Source of the DNA: Paratinospora sagittata
Lineage: Eukaryota > Streptophyta > Magnoliopsida > Ranunculales > Menispermaceae
Length of the DNA stretch: 64,000 bases
Assembly: GCA_035771175.1 (NCBI GenBank)
Contig: CM069593.1
Location: 48,710,054 to 48,774,053, forward strand
Direction of reading: 5' to 3'
The position numbers and the translations under genes are program-made. This document shows, piece after piece, positions 1-12,300 of the stretch; position 1 is the stretch's first letter, and each line of letters opens with the position of its first letter. The notes under the pieces were generated by a model that worked only from the letters and a program-made list of their open reading frames with translations, did no database searches and was not told the origin of the DNA.

Positions 1-2019
1 GTCAAGCACAATACCCTTGTTAGCCATTCGATGAAGCAACTTAATAACTTCTTCCTTTTCTCCTTTTGCAATATACCCTTTTAGCATTGAGTCATATACA
101 ACTGCATCTGGAGGAAACCCTCGAGCTTTCATCATCTTAAATAAATTTTTAGCTTCATCCATCTGTCCTATCTTTGAAAACCTATTTATCAACGTAGAAA
201 AGGTAATCATGTCAGGCGCCAAACCTCTTTGAATCATATCTACAAGCAATTCCTTTGCAGTTTCCAGATTCCCTTCTCTGAGCAATCCATCAATTAGGAT
301 ATTATACGAAACCACATCAGGCTCACAGCCACCATCCCTTATTTCAAAGAATAATCTCATTGCTTCTTCAGAGTTTCTATCTTTACAAAATGATTTTATC
401 ATCGAATTGTAATCAAACAAAGATAGCCTATGCCCACGTTCTTTCATTTGACAGATGAAGTCTTTCACGGCATCAGCCATTTTCAATTTGCAGAACCCAT
501 TTATCATAATACTGTAGGTGAAGGCATTTGGTTCAAATCCTAATTCAAGCAAATCTTGCCAAAGTGACATGGCTTTATTAGCATTGCGTGATTTTAAATA
601 CCCGTCAATCATTGTGTTATAAGTCACCAAATTACAAAGATTTCCTCTCTCAGACATTTTTTGAAAAACACTAACTGCATCCTCAAGACGACCCACCTTG
701 CAAAGCCCAAGGATTAAAATATTAAAGGTTTTTGAATCGGGCTCAACATGGAATTCACCCTGGAACATCTTATTTAAAAGCTCTACTGCCACATCATACT
801 TTCCCAAACTGCAAAGTCCACCCATTAAAGTGTTGTAGGTAAGCAAATCAGGCACCTTTCCCATTTCAATCATCTTCCCCAACAACTCAAAAGCATCAGA
901 CACTAGATCTTCCTTACATAAACCATCAATCAAAACATTAAAAGTTATAGTACTAAGTTCTTCCCCCTTCTCTATCATCCAATCCATGATATCCATAGCT
1001 TGTTTCGACCTCCCATCTTTGCAAAGGCCACCGATCAAACCTGTGTACGTAACAACATCAGGACGGATCCCACGTTCCGTCATAGCATTCAATAATCCAT
1101 TGGCTTTTCCCCAACTCCCCAACTTGCAAAAACTGTGAATCAAACAAGTATAAGTTACCACATTTGGAGAAATTCCTCTTTCCAACATCTTGTTCAAGAT
1201 CTCTTCACCCTTACCAACATTCCCACTAGTACATAAACCACTTATAATCGCAGTATACGCAACAACATCTGAATCAATACCCCTTTCATGCATTTCATCT
1301 AACAATTCAATAGCTTCATCCACTCTACCTTCCTTACAAAGCCCATTCATCAAAACAGTATAAGTTACAACATTAGGCGAACAATTCGCCTTATTCCCCA
1401 GCATCTCACCACGCAAACACAAAGCTTTTTCCAAATTCTTGGCCTTACAAAGCCCATTAATAACAGTATTATAACTAACAACATCAGGGCAAATTTGATT
1501 CTTACACATTTCATCAAACACCTCGAGTGCTCTTTCTACTTTCCCCCTTTCACAGAACTCCTTCAATATCAGATTCAAGACGAATACATTAACAGTGAAT
1601 CCACGCTTGATAACCATAGAAATAACTCCAAATGCAAATTCCGGCTTCTGGGTATGTAAGAAACACTCGATTAAACCACTTAGGGAGATGAAATTTGGGA
1701 GAAATTCGAGATGGGCCATTTGGGTATAAGCTGAAAGAGCTAAATGATGGTTCTTGGACTTTGTGAGGGTGTTTATGAGGAAATTACATGTGGAGTTTAA
1801 GGGTGCGACGCCTGAATTTAGAGTATGATTGAACAGAGCTAAAGCATCGTGGAATTGGCAATTGGGCCTTTCGCACAGAGATCGGATGCGGGTGTCGAGA
1901 TGGTTTTGTGGGTCGTTGGTGGAGATTTTGTTTAAGGAATTGGTGGAGAAGGAGAATTGGTGGAAGTGGAAATGGAGTAGTTTGTTTTGAGAAGTGAGAG
2001 TTGGTTTTAAGCGAATCAT
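1..2019 (-). CDS. P-class pentatricopeptide repeat protein, 5' part (partial)
   Basis: Reading from the ATG at 2019 the frame stays open for 673 codons to the window edge, with no intron. The protein begins MIRLKPTLTSQNKLLH, a basic, acid-poor start typical of a mitochondrial transit peptide. From about residue 75 it is a run of 35-residue repeats with cores such as PDVVSYNTVINGLCK, PNVVTYTVLMNGLCKEGR and PDVVTYTGLIGGLCKDGR, the signature of P-class PPR proteins. These bind organellar RNA and act in processing, stability or translation. No E, DYW or SMR domain is seen before the edge. The overall repeat layout recalls Arabidopsis At4g28010 (from memory), whose length of about 700 residues suggests only some tens of codons are missing. 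It diverges from the EF-P gene across a 1.3 kb spacer. The RNA target cannot be read from the sequence. Confidence 0.93.
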   Translation of the reverse strand, partial: MIRLKPTLTSQNKLLHFHFHQFSFSTNSLNKISTNDPQNHLDTRIRSLCERPNCQFHDALALFNHTLNSGVAPLNSTCNFLINTLTKSKNHHLALSAYTQMAHLEFLPNFISLSGLIECFLHTQKPEFAFGVISMVIKRGFTVNVFVLNLILKEFCERGKVERALEVFDEMCKNQICPDVVSYNTVINGLCKAKNLEKALCLRGEMLGNKANCSPNVVTYTVLMNGLCKEGRVDEAIELLDEMHERGIDSDVVAYTAIISGLCTSGNVGKGEEILNKMLERGISPNVVTYTCLIHSFCKLGSWGKANGLLNAMTERGIRPDVVTYTGLIGGLCKDGRSKQAMDIMDWMIEKGEELSTITFNVLIDGLCKEDLVSDAFELLGKMIEMGKVPDLLTYNTLMGGLCSLGKYDVAVELLNKMFQGEFHVEPDSKTFNILILGLCKVGRLEDAVSVFQKMSERGNLCNLVTYNTMIDGYLKSRNANKAMSLWQDLLELGFEPNAFTYSIMINGFCKLKMADAVKDFICQMKERGHRLSLFDYNSMIKSFCKDRNSEEAMRLFFEIRDGGCEPDVVSYNILIDGLLREGNLETAKELLVDMIQRGLAPDMITFSTLINRFSKIGQMDEAKNLFKMMKARGFPPDAVVYDSMLKGYIAKGEKEEVIKLLHRMANKGIVLD

Positions 2020-2616
2020 TTGGTTTAATTTGTGCAACGGAGATGCAATAGAAATGTGAAATTGTATGTGTGTTTAAGGATTGATGCAAAGTTTTAGAGA
2101 AGAATCGATGGGTTCAAATGTACAGAAGCGAGAATTGCCGCACAGGCACAACAGCGCTGTTGTAGTGTTGCCTACTGCTTTTCAAGTCAAGAGTGAGGGA
2201 AAAGTGAAAATCTCACTTTTACCAATTTTTTTGAAGATTGTTTTTTATTATTTATTTTCAATTTTCAGGATTATTGCTCTCTCCAAAACGTACTAATTGC
2301 TATTACAAAAATAAAATTAATTATGAAAATTTTAAAAAAAAAATATTTTAAAAGTAATCAGGTTAATCAATTTTAAGAAAAACTAATGTCTAAAAGATTA
2401 TGGGCCCGAAAAATTATAGTACATTGATTATACTTGAGAAGCGTACTTGGGTTAGGGGAAGCAAAATCGTCGAGAATCGTTTGTTTGTTTTTGTCCATCT
2501 CATTTTAAAACGGATAAAGACTAAATCTTTTAAAAATTTGAGTTAAGTACAGACAAAAGATCTATGTTTATCGAGCTGAGTTCAAACGTAAGTTTAAAAA
2601 ACTTGGTACCTTGATT

Positions 2617-2700
2617 CTACTTACTACAAGGTATAAAATAAATATTTTGTATAATTACCTACTTACTACAAGGTATAAAATAAATATTTTGTATAATTAC
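2617..2700. repeat. Perfect 42-bp tandem duplication
   Basis: Units 2617-2658 and 2659-2700 are identical (starting CTACTTACTACAAGGTATAA), which points to a recent slippage or repair event. Confidence 0.95.
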
Positions 2701-2924
2701 CGCTTGTTGAAGTTTAAAATCCTTTTATTTTCTTCTTTAATTCATATAGTCAACCGTCGTTGTACTTATATTCAACAACAATAAATCAAATTTAATAGGT
2801 TAAAATTAAATAAAATAAAAAAGTGTAAAAAAAGACAAAATCGACCCCAATTTTTAAAACATGCACAACATATGCTATAGGTCCATCATTAACACGAGAC
2901 ATTGTGTGGCCCAAACCCATCCAT

Positions 2925-2994
2925 ATTCAATTTTTTGCCACCCTTAATTCAGGTACTCTATTCAATTTTTTGCCACCCCTAATTCAGGTACTCA
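2925..2994. repeat. 35-bp tandem duplication
   Basis: Two nearly identical 35-bp units, 2925-2959 and 2960-2994 (starting ATTCAATTTTTTGCCACCC), followed by a further partial GGTACTCA repeat. Confidence 0.9.
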
Positions 2995-3344
2995 GGTACT
3001 CAGGTTTTATCTAAACCTTAAAACTAAGACTTTTCCAAAACGAAAAGGCTCTACATTTTTGTGGAAAGCAAAGGTGATTATACACTAATAATATAGTAAA
3101 TTCAACTTTCCTTAACTTAATTAAACTGTTTTTTCAATTACAAGGAGTCATCAAGTTATTTTATAATATAGTAATTTAAATATAAAATAACTTAATTTTT
3201 GTCAAAGAAAATATAAAAATAAATTTACACATTTTGGCGAATAAACTACAAACACCAACACAAAAACAGTTTCGTTGCAGAAGCATTTTCAATCAGCAGT
3301 TAATCAGTCTTCGCATCTTCAAGAAGAGGGTGAGAACAGTGCAA

Positions 3345-6300
3345 ATGCGCGCTTTAATAAGACGATTTCATCAACATTTCATCTTCGCTTCTTCTTCTTC
3401 TTCTTCTTCTTCTTCTTCATGTTATCCAAGAACCCTCACAACCTACACAGCATTGAATCCACTGACGAACTCGCTCAACGCATCGCCGCCACGCGGCATC
3501 AAAGTCTCTCCTTGGTTTGCCATTCAACATCGAGGAGCTAAAGTTCTCGGAACTGATGTATGTCTCTGATCCCGATAATTCTCATTCTTTGCTGTTCCAT
3601 TCTGTAATTTAATTTGTTTGTCCCACAAAAAAAAAAAAACCCTAATATGATCCGTGTTCTGGTCTTGCTCTTGTAAGAAATTGGAATTTTCGGTTAAATA
3701 AATCATAATTATTGATCAGTGCATTCCCGCTAGAATTCGATACTGTAAAAGATGTGTGTGCGAAAGACCAAAAAAAAGATGTGTGTGTTTTCGGGTACGA
3801 TTATGATTTTGAATTATTAAAGGCATTTGGTGTAGTTAATGGATCTGTCTTATTTCTCAAGGTGATTTTGATTCACTTCCTAATATATATATATATATAT
3901 ATATATTTATTAAGGTTGGACTGGTTTCTGTAATCGATTCTATTCTTAGGCTAGAGCGTCATTAGGGATATGGTTAGCTGTTTCAAGTGAAACTGAATTG
4001 ATGAATCTGGAAGTTAAAATCCTTCTTATTAGACCCATGTGGAGATAGCAAAAGATGATTTTTTTTTTCTTTTTTTCTTTATATTATTTATATGTTGTAA
4101 CCTACAGTAGATTGTGTTTTTGATTGTGTGATAAATTTTGGTTTGGTTTGTAACCCTCAACTGGTGTTATGGTGCAGGTCAGATTTGGAAATGTTATTCA
4201 AAGAAAAGGTTGAGTTCCCACCAACGCTTCTTAAAATGATTTAAGCTTGTTGTTTAAGTCATATGCTTACTAACATATTTTGTCCTTATTGTGCAATCCA
4301 TGTCGATTTCATTGACATCAGGGCATATTTACCAGGTAAGACTTTATTGGTGATATTGGTAAAATTCATGGCCTGTATGAAGACCCCCCCTTTTTTGGTC
4401 TAAGTTAACTTGGAAATATTAAAAGTGTACTTTGTTTTTTTGGCTCAAATAATGAGAAATTAAACAGGAGATAAGGGACATTTTGTTACCATCACCACTT
4501 ATTTTGATATCGTTGCTCAATATTACGTTGCAATTGGATTGCAGGTACTCAAAGCACAACACACACAACATGGAAGAGGAGGAGCAACAATTCAGGTTTG
4601 TTTGGAAAACTCAACTTTCTGTTTTCTGGATTTTATTGGTGCAGATACTAGAACTCTGCAATTGATTTAATGTTGTTTAATAGTTTCTTAATTCTTGGAT
4701 CAGGATATTTCTTCATGCAAGCAACTTAATACCTTGTTTTACAGCTACTCATTTATAACTCATATTATGATAGAATGCTCTCTCCTCTCCCCTTCCCTTC
4801 CTCTATCTCTATCTTTCCTTTTTCAGCTCATTACATAGTGAGGTTTGAGACCATAGCCCATATCATCTGCATAATAATCTTATATGGGTATTATTTGATT
4901 TTTTTTAATCATATAAATATTTGTAGATTTTCTTACACGATTTGTTGAGTATGGATGTATGATAATGTAGTCCTAATTTTGGCTGTGGCAGGTGGAGCTC
5001 CGTGATGCTGACAGTGGAAATAAAGTAATTGAAAGATTTCGAACAGATGAGGCTATTGAAAGTATGTTCCTAAATTATAGAATTTGTTCTTCACATTAGT
5101 TGAATTATTAAAATGGCTATGGATAGAACTTCTTACTTTTCTTACTTCCTGCAGCAAGAGGATCCTTATGCACAATGACTTTATCCTTTTGTTCTACTCC
5201 TGAAATTTGGGTAGAAAAATGCATCTGAGTTGCACATCTAAAAAAATCATATGGAACTTGGATTCTCATTTCATTGCTTCTCAACCCCACTTTAATATTA
5301 CTTGAGCTGTTCATCAATCTGTATTAAACAATTTTGTCTCTGCGAAACTTTATATTTTTTGATTGTTTGAATCGGTTAACCATAAAACTTTACGAGGGGT
5401 GCATTATTTGAAGTTGAATGTGTTAAAGGAGCAAGAGGAAAGCCAAACTGGGCCTTGGTTGAATAGTGACAATAGACATGGTCATATGGGTATCTTCAAT
5501 TTTATAGAAAAATGACTAAAGAAGACTAGTCACGTATACCTTAAGTAGTTTGGATAACCCTCTTCGTTATACATTTTTTTTGGGTGTGCGCGTGTGTGCG
5601 CGCGTATATGCATTATTTATTGAATGTATTGGATTTGAAATATAAATGGTCCTACATGGAACTCTAAAACAACTTACCATTGTTAACACATCCTATTACA
5701 TTGAGCAGAAGTATCCTATCTTTGTCAGCTCTATCTCCGAAGAAGCTTATTTGAGTAGTCACAGTAAGCCACTAAACTTAACATTATATTAGAAACCACG
5801 TTGTTAAGTACCAACAAAATTTCGTTGGATATCCAAACACCTACTTTTTTGGGTGCCATACTGCCATGTCAACAATTATCACATATTCCAGTTGTTTAGA
5901 GCTTATATACTGTTGTAAGGGACACTTTCTTTAAATAATAATCACACCTTGTTATTTGCTTCAGGAGTTTTTGTTGAAGAGAAATCTTTCACATTTTTGT
6001 TTACAGAAGGCAATTCTGTAACAATAATGGAGTGAGTTTCTTTGTACTCATTATTATTGAATTCTTATGCCTCTTTTGCGGAAAAAATACACTGAATGTG
6101 CATTTTCTTTCTTCCTTTATCCCCCACCCCCCTTGAAATGTTTACAGCCCTGATACATTTGAGCAAATGGAAGTTTCCAAGGACATGTTTGGCAAAGCTG
6201 CTGCCTACCTGAAAGGTATTTGAATATAGTGTAGTGATTTGTTATTTTGTTATTCTCTTGTTGTGAATCCCAGTCTTTAATTTCCAACATTTTTGATAGA

Positions 6301-9300
6301 AAGCAGACAGAAAATTAGGATTCATTCAGCTGAAACTATACATTTGGAGTCTTTATTTATGTTGATGATGTGACATTCCAAAACCTATTTCAATTGAAAC
6401 GATATTTTTACCTTCACTATGTTTGGAAGTGCATAACATATCTGTGGCAGAATTACTAGAATCACATTGCAAAACTTAACATCAGCTGTTTAATGGAAAA
6501 ATAAAAAAGTTCAATTAATGGAAGAATATCTTATTATATGTTAGTACCTTCAAGTGCATCAGAGAACGCATCCTCCAGGAAGACACTGGATAATGGCCTG
6601 TTCATATATATTCTTTTGTTCTTGCTAATGGAAATAAGATTTCTGTTGACTGATGATACAAGTTGATGGTTCACATGGTTGAACCTAAGCTGTATGAAAT
6701 GGGATCAGGCCTGGAAGTAATAAAGTGGCTGTTGCAACCTTGCTTGCTTTATACAAGTTTAAAATGCAGGAGTAGGAGCAAGTTTTAGGGTGGCAAAGGG
6801 AACTATTTATTCATAAAAAAGGGGGGAATTATTGTGACATGGCAACTAGGGGTGTATTTCTTCCTGTCTGCCACATTTTTTCTACAGGGAGATCATGGAT
6901 CCAATTCTGCCTTGTAGTTGTAAAACAAAAGTGGAAGGTGAGGTGGGGGGAGGGGGGAAAGCAAAAAGCAGTAGAAGAAAAAGGAATGTGAAACTGCGAT
7001 TCTTATCTTTAGCCGCATGCTCTAATCCTTTGAGCTACAGGCTGTCCACCCAGTCTCCATTGGATCTGTTCCCGGTATTACCCCCAAAAGGTTAAGCAGT
7101 TTCTTTCATAAACATCCTAATTGTTGATACTATCTCGTTTCCAATATTCAGTTCATTACACTGGTAGCAATCAAGTGAATTTCTTCTTCTTATGAGGATC
7201 TCCTGTGACAGGCTGACAGCCCTTTGTTTCATTTTGTGCAATCGTGATCATTTTATCCTAAATCCTCCATTTATTATAATACAAAATCACTGGGATGAAT
7301 TTTGTTTTTTTCTCTTTTGCTGATGTTTTTGCAATATTTTTAAAAGTTTCCTTAGGCACTGTCCTTTTCATCTATATAAATGCTGGCTTTTAGAGGAAGT
7401 TCATTGTTGTCAGGTACTATTTTTGCTGTATTCTAGTAAGTCTAAAACTTCTATATATTGGAAACAGAGGATATGAAAGTTACCCTGCAATTTTATGATG
7501 GAAGATTAATGTCTGCATCAGTTCCACACCGTGTGACATGTACCGTTGCTGAAGCAAAATCTCATATAAAGGGTCTAACAGCTACACCTCAGTAAGTTTT
7601 CACCGCTTTTTGGGTGTTATTGTTTTTGTCCATTTACGTGGATTCCAACTATGTGATTTTGCATTTGGACACACTTCTCTACAGTTTAAGCTCACCATGT
7701 TGATATTAGTTGCGTGCCCCATAGTCCCTTGACATCAAGGTTGACATCTGATCCCATGGAACGAAAATTTTCTTAAAGTTTTTTTAATATTCCATTGATT
7801 TTTTTTTTTAATCATCAAATTATGAATTAAAGGTAAACAAAAAAAAAAAATACAAAAAGTTCCTTTAAAGTTAAATAAAAAATCAAAATTATTTGCAAAA
7901 TATATAAAATTAGTTTAAATTTCTTTATTTTTTAAATACAAAGTTGTTAAAGAAACCAATGTAACTTTAATTCTTAATAGAAGATGTATCCTGAAAAATA
8001 CAGATATACGAGATTGCAGTTCAATCTACATAATAATAAATCAGTAAATGAAGAAAGAAATAAGATTTAAAAACTTTGATATTGGCTTAAAAAAAGAACA
8101 TGCAATTTATAAACTAGTAATGAACCCATAAATCTCTTAGATGCGATATGAATAGAAAGTTATAAAATACATTGTTGCTTACACAACGTGTGCAACAAGC
8201 ATTATTAATTTAATTAAAATTTTTTTTTTTGGGTAATCGATGGTATTCGGGCTTTGCCCAACTGATCCCTTGGGCCCTTGGTTGCTTGAGCAGGAGATGC
8301 CCTTGGTGGCCAACGCTAGTAGAGAGTCAAACTCGTGACCTCGTTTCTTGTGACGAGAGCCCCAAGCCACTCTGCTGACTGATCGTTGGTTAAGCATTAT
8401 TAATTTTATCAATTTTGCTTTAAACCATTGCATATTATAATTTAACATAATCAAAATATATAACCATGCATGTTTAGCATGCCTTGGTTGAAACATGGAT
8501 CTTCCCAACACATAAATGAAAATTCTCTATACTTTCCCTATGGTATCGAATTGTTCTAAAGATTCTCTGCATTGAATTGGGGATCCTCAAATTAATTACA
8601 AATTTTAAGAGACTGAATTAAGGTCAAGGTTTAAATTTTAATCTATTAATCCCAACATTGATCCCTCAAGCCATCATCATTCCAACAGGAAAGGTCACTT
8701 ATCATTCTCTTGACATGATGTAGTTATATCATTTTCTTGACATGGCTTCCAACTATAGTTCAAATGACTTTTATTGGAGTCTTGGTCTATCCTAACCTAA
8801 ATACAGTTTACTGGGATATGACTTGGACCAAATCCTGGCCTTAGGGACCACATGGACTTTATTTAGGATTGTTTGGTCTGACAATGTTGGCTTAGTATCA
8901 GGAGCATCAATCTGGCTCCCATATGACTGATCCATAATACTCATGCTTATAATGCTGGAAAAGAATAGCAATTGTAATTCTCACCAATACGTAGTTATAC
9001 CATCATATATACACTATTGATCAATTATTTTGAACTATTTTCTGCTCTTCAGTACCATGATCACTTGCTTGCCACTTGCATCATACTTTTGCATGACCTA
9101 ATAAATACTTAGTTATACCATTGTATACTCAATTAATTGATAATTTTGAACTTTTTTCTGTTTCTCACTTGTGTATGATCACTTGCTTGCCTTTTGTATC
9201 ATCATTTGCCTATGTCCTAATACTTCTTTTTTCCTGCTTGTTGATTAAAATATCAGGTACAAAAGGGTCTTACTGGACAATGGACTCACTGTGCTGGTAA

Positions 9301-12300
9301 TGCCGAAGCATGACATAATTTATGAACTTCATCCAGTTTTATTGTAAATTAGTTATCTTCACGCTCTTCCTTTTTCATCCACTTAGAAACTCACATCTTC
9401 TACTTCAGAAAGAAATTTCTTAGGCAAACTTTTGCACCTCATTAGTCCTATGATTAATACATGGAAACCATTGTGAGAATTGGGAATCCAATTGAAAATT
9501 TGAAACAAGACGATTAACTACTGATTGATTAGTTATTAAGATGGATTGTTCAACCATTGCAGAACTCATTGGTGGATTGGTGGTGTTTCCTGCTTAACTA
9601 GAAAGTTCCTCATATTTCTGGAACTTTGTATCTTTTTTATTATATTCTTTCAATTTTGTTTTTGTAATAAATATCTATGAGAATTATTTCTATTCTAGAT
9701 ATGGCCTTCTACCTCTTGTTTTCTGTTAATTAATTATAAGATTTCCAGTTACATTTAGATATATCTATATATTTTTCAAGTTTCAATGGGAAAATTGTTC
9801 AACTACGATGTTATAAAGCTTTGTTTCGTTTCTTGTTTGTGGAATTCCAGGCACCACCTTTCATTGAAACAGGTGATGAGATTGTCATTAATACCATCGA
9901 GGACACATACATTACAAGGTATGACTTTTGTAGTGTCAAAGTACATGATATATTTATGGATTCAGTTTTTCCTCATTTCTTCTTTGGCTTTCTTATATAC
10001 CCTGGTTAAGTACCTTTTGTGCCTCATGATGACATGATAGCACAAAGTGTTGCACTAGTGTTCTCTTGGGTTTGAATTTCCAATTTTTGAAGATCGAGAA
10101 GTTGGGTAGTTTTGATAGGGCCTCATTTGCAATTATAGCTAAAAAGCAGAGTTATTAATGATTTATTTTTTACTTCTTCAAGATTGCTTAATTCAAAAAC
10201 ATAATCAATATCTTATAGATTTAAAAAGTATCTGCATCTCTGACAGCTACCATAATTCATGAAAGCCTAAATTGCTTTTGTATAAAATATTTTCCTTTTG
10301 CTATTTTCCTTTTTTTTTGAGAAGAGACAATAAAGATATATTAATAGGGGAAATAAGTACATATGACATTGAGCATAAGGAATGCTCAACACAACCAGAC
10401 ACAACAAAACCACCTCTTGCTGAAACCCTCACACCCAAACAATCCAGCATCTCCTTACATTAAAGCATCCCAATTCCAAAACCATTCAGAGAAAGTATAA
10501 CCTACACCTAGCTTACATGAGCTAATCCAACCTGCAGCTAAGGTCTTCGAAGATTCCCAAACAAGCATTTCATCTCTCAACAACCCATTGAATATCCTAT
10601 TATTTCTCTCTATCCAAATTGCCCACAAGACAGCAAAGGAAACAATACAACAGATATCTTTCCTTCTCCTTGTGAAACCAGCAGCATGATTGAATTTGAG
10701 ACAATTCTCGCAAGAACCCGGGGTAATAAACTTCCCGTGAAGTAGATACTCCCACTGATGCCAAACCTGCAAAGAGTAGGCGCATCGGAAGAAAATATGG
10801 TTCACATTCTCATGATCCTGTAGACATAGAGCACAACAATGTGGAATACTCCAATGGGGCATACGTCTTTGTATCCTGGGTACATAATCTGTTGATAGCA
10901 GCCAACCAACCAAAAACTTGAATTTTTGTTGGAATTGGGACCTTCCAAATGTGATGACATAGGGATGTCAACATAGGATCATTGGTATTGTTGAGGTAGG
11001 TGAAGAATGATTTACAAGAATAGGAACCCGTGTTGTCCAAAGACCATAAGAAACAGTGAGCTGAAGAAGGGGAGAATCTAGCTTGGTCAAGAGTAGCAAG
11101 CATAGGGGCAATCTCAGCAATTTCTCTGTTTGTGGCAGATCTAGGAAAGTGTAGGTTCCATGTGGGTGATTCATTGTTATCAGCTGGGAGTTGGGACAAG
11201 AAATGGGCTACAGGTTTATTGGCTGAGTTAGATAGGCGATAATGATTTGGGAAAGAGATGGCAAAGGGGGTAGCACCACACCACGTATCTTCCCAAAAAC
11301 CGAGTAATTTGTCCATTACCAAGTTTGGGGGTTATGTGGGGTTGGAAAGCCTGATAAAGGCTGGAAATAAATTTCCATGGACTACGATGTGAGGCATGTG
11401 AAGTGTTCCTTGATTCTCATCCATTACTCATACACCCAAATTTACTTCGAATAACTTTTACCCAAAGAGACTCATCTTCCTTCATAAACCTCCAAAGCCA
11501 TTTTGCCCCAAGAACCTTGTTCCTAAGCTTGATGTTGCCAATACCAAGACCACCATCAAGCTCAGATTTTTGCACAGTTTTCCAACTAACAAGATGAAAC
11601 CCCCTACCGTCATCAGCCCCTTTCCAAAAAAAGGTACGCATTGCTCTCTCTAGCTTGGACACCACCTCCCTAGGAGCTCCAAAAAGAGACAGGTAGTAGT
11701 TAGGAATTGTCTGCAGCACTGATTTAATAAGAATGAGGCGTCCACCCCTAGACAAAAAACTTCTTCTCCACCCACTCAGTTTTTTGTCAACTTTAGAAAT
11801 CACCGGATCCCAGAATTCCTTCTTGATTGGATTACCCCCCAAGGGTAGCCCTAGGTAAGAAAGTGGCCAAGTGCCCACATCACAGCCAATTCTTTGTGCC
11901 ATATCAGAAATTACTAACGGATCCATATTAACCCCCACCAATTGGCTTTTTTGCATATTGACCCGCAAGCCTGAAAATTTGCAAAAACAATGAAGGACAT
12001 CAATTAGGTTTGTGATGTTCTCTTCCTCACCATGCAACAAAAATAAGGTATCATCCGCATATTGGAGATGAGAGATCTCCACCCTTTCCTTCCCAATAGA
12101 GAAGCCTCTGATTAATGATCATTGACATGCTTTTAGGACAAGACTCCCCAAAACATCCGCGACTAGAGTAAAGAGGAAAGGAGATAGTGGATCCCCTTGT
12201 CTTAACCCTCTACTGGCCTTGAACTTGTCCCCAGGCCTACAAATGATAACCACTGAGTAATTTACTGAGCTGATGCAGCCATAAATCCATCTCCGCCACG

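Larger units (their letters stand above)
2020..3344. other. Divergent intergenic spacer between PPR and EF-P genes
   Basis: AT-rich spacer of 1.3 kb between two genes transcribed away from each other, so it should hold both promoters. I see no clear TATA box assignable to either gene. It contains two short tandem duplications (listed separately) and no ORF with recognisable content. Confidence 0.7.
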
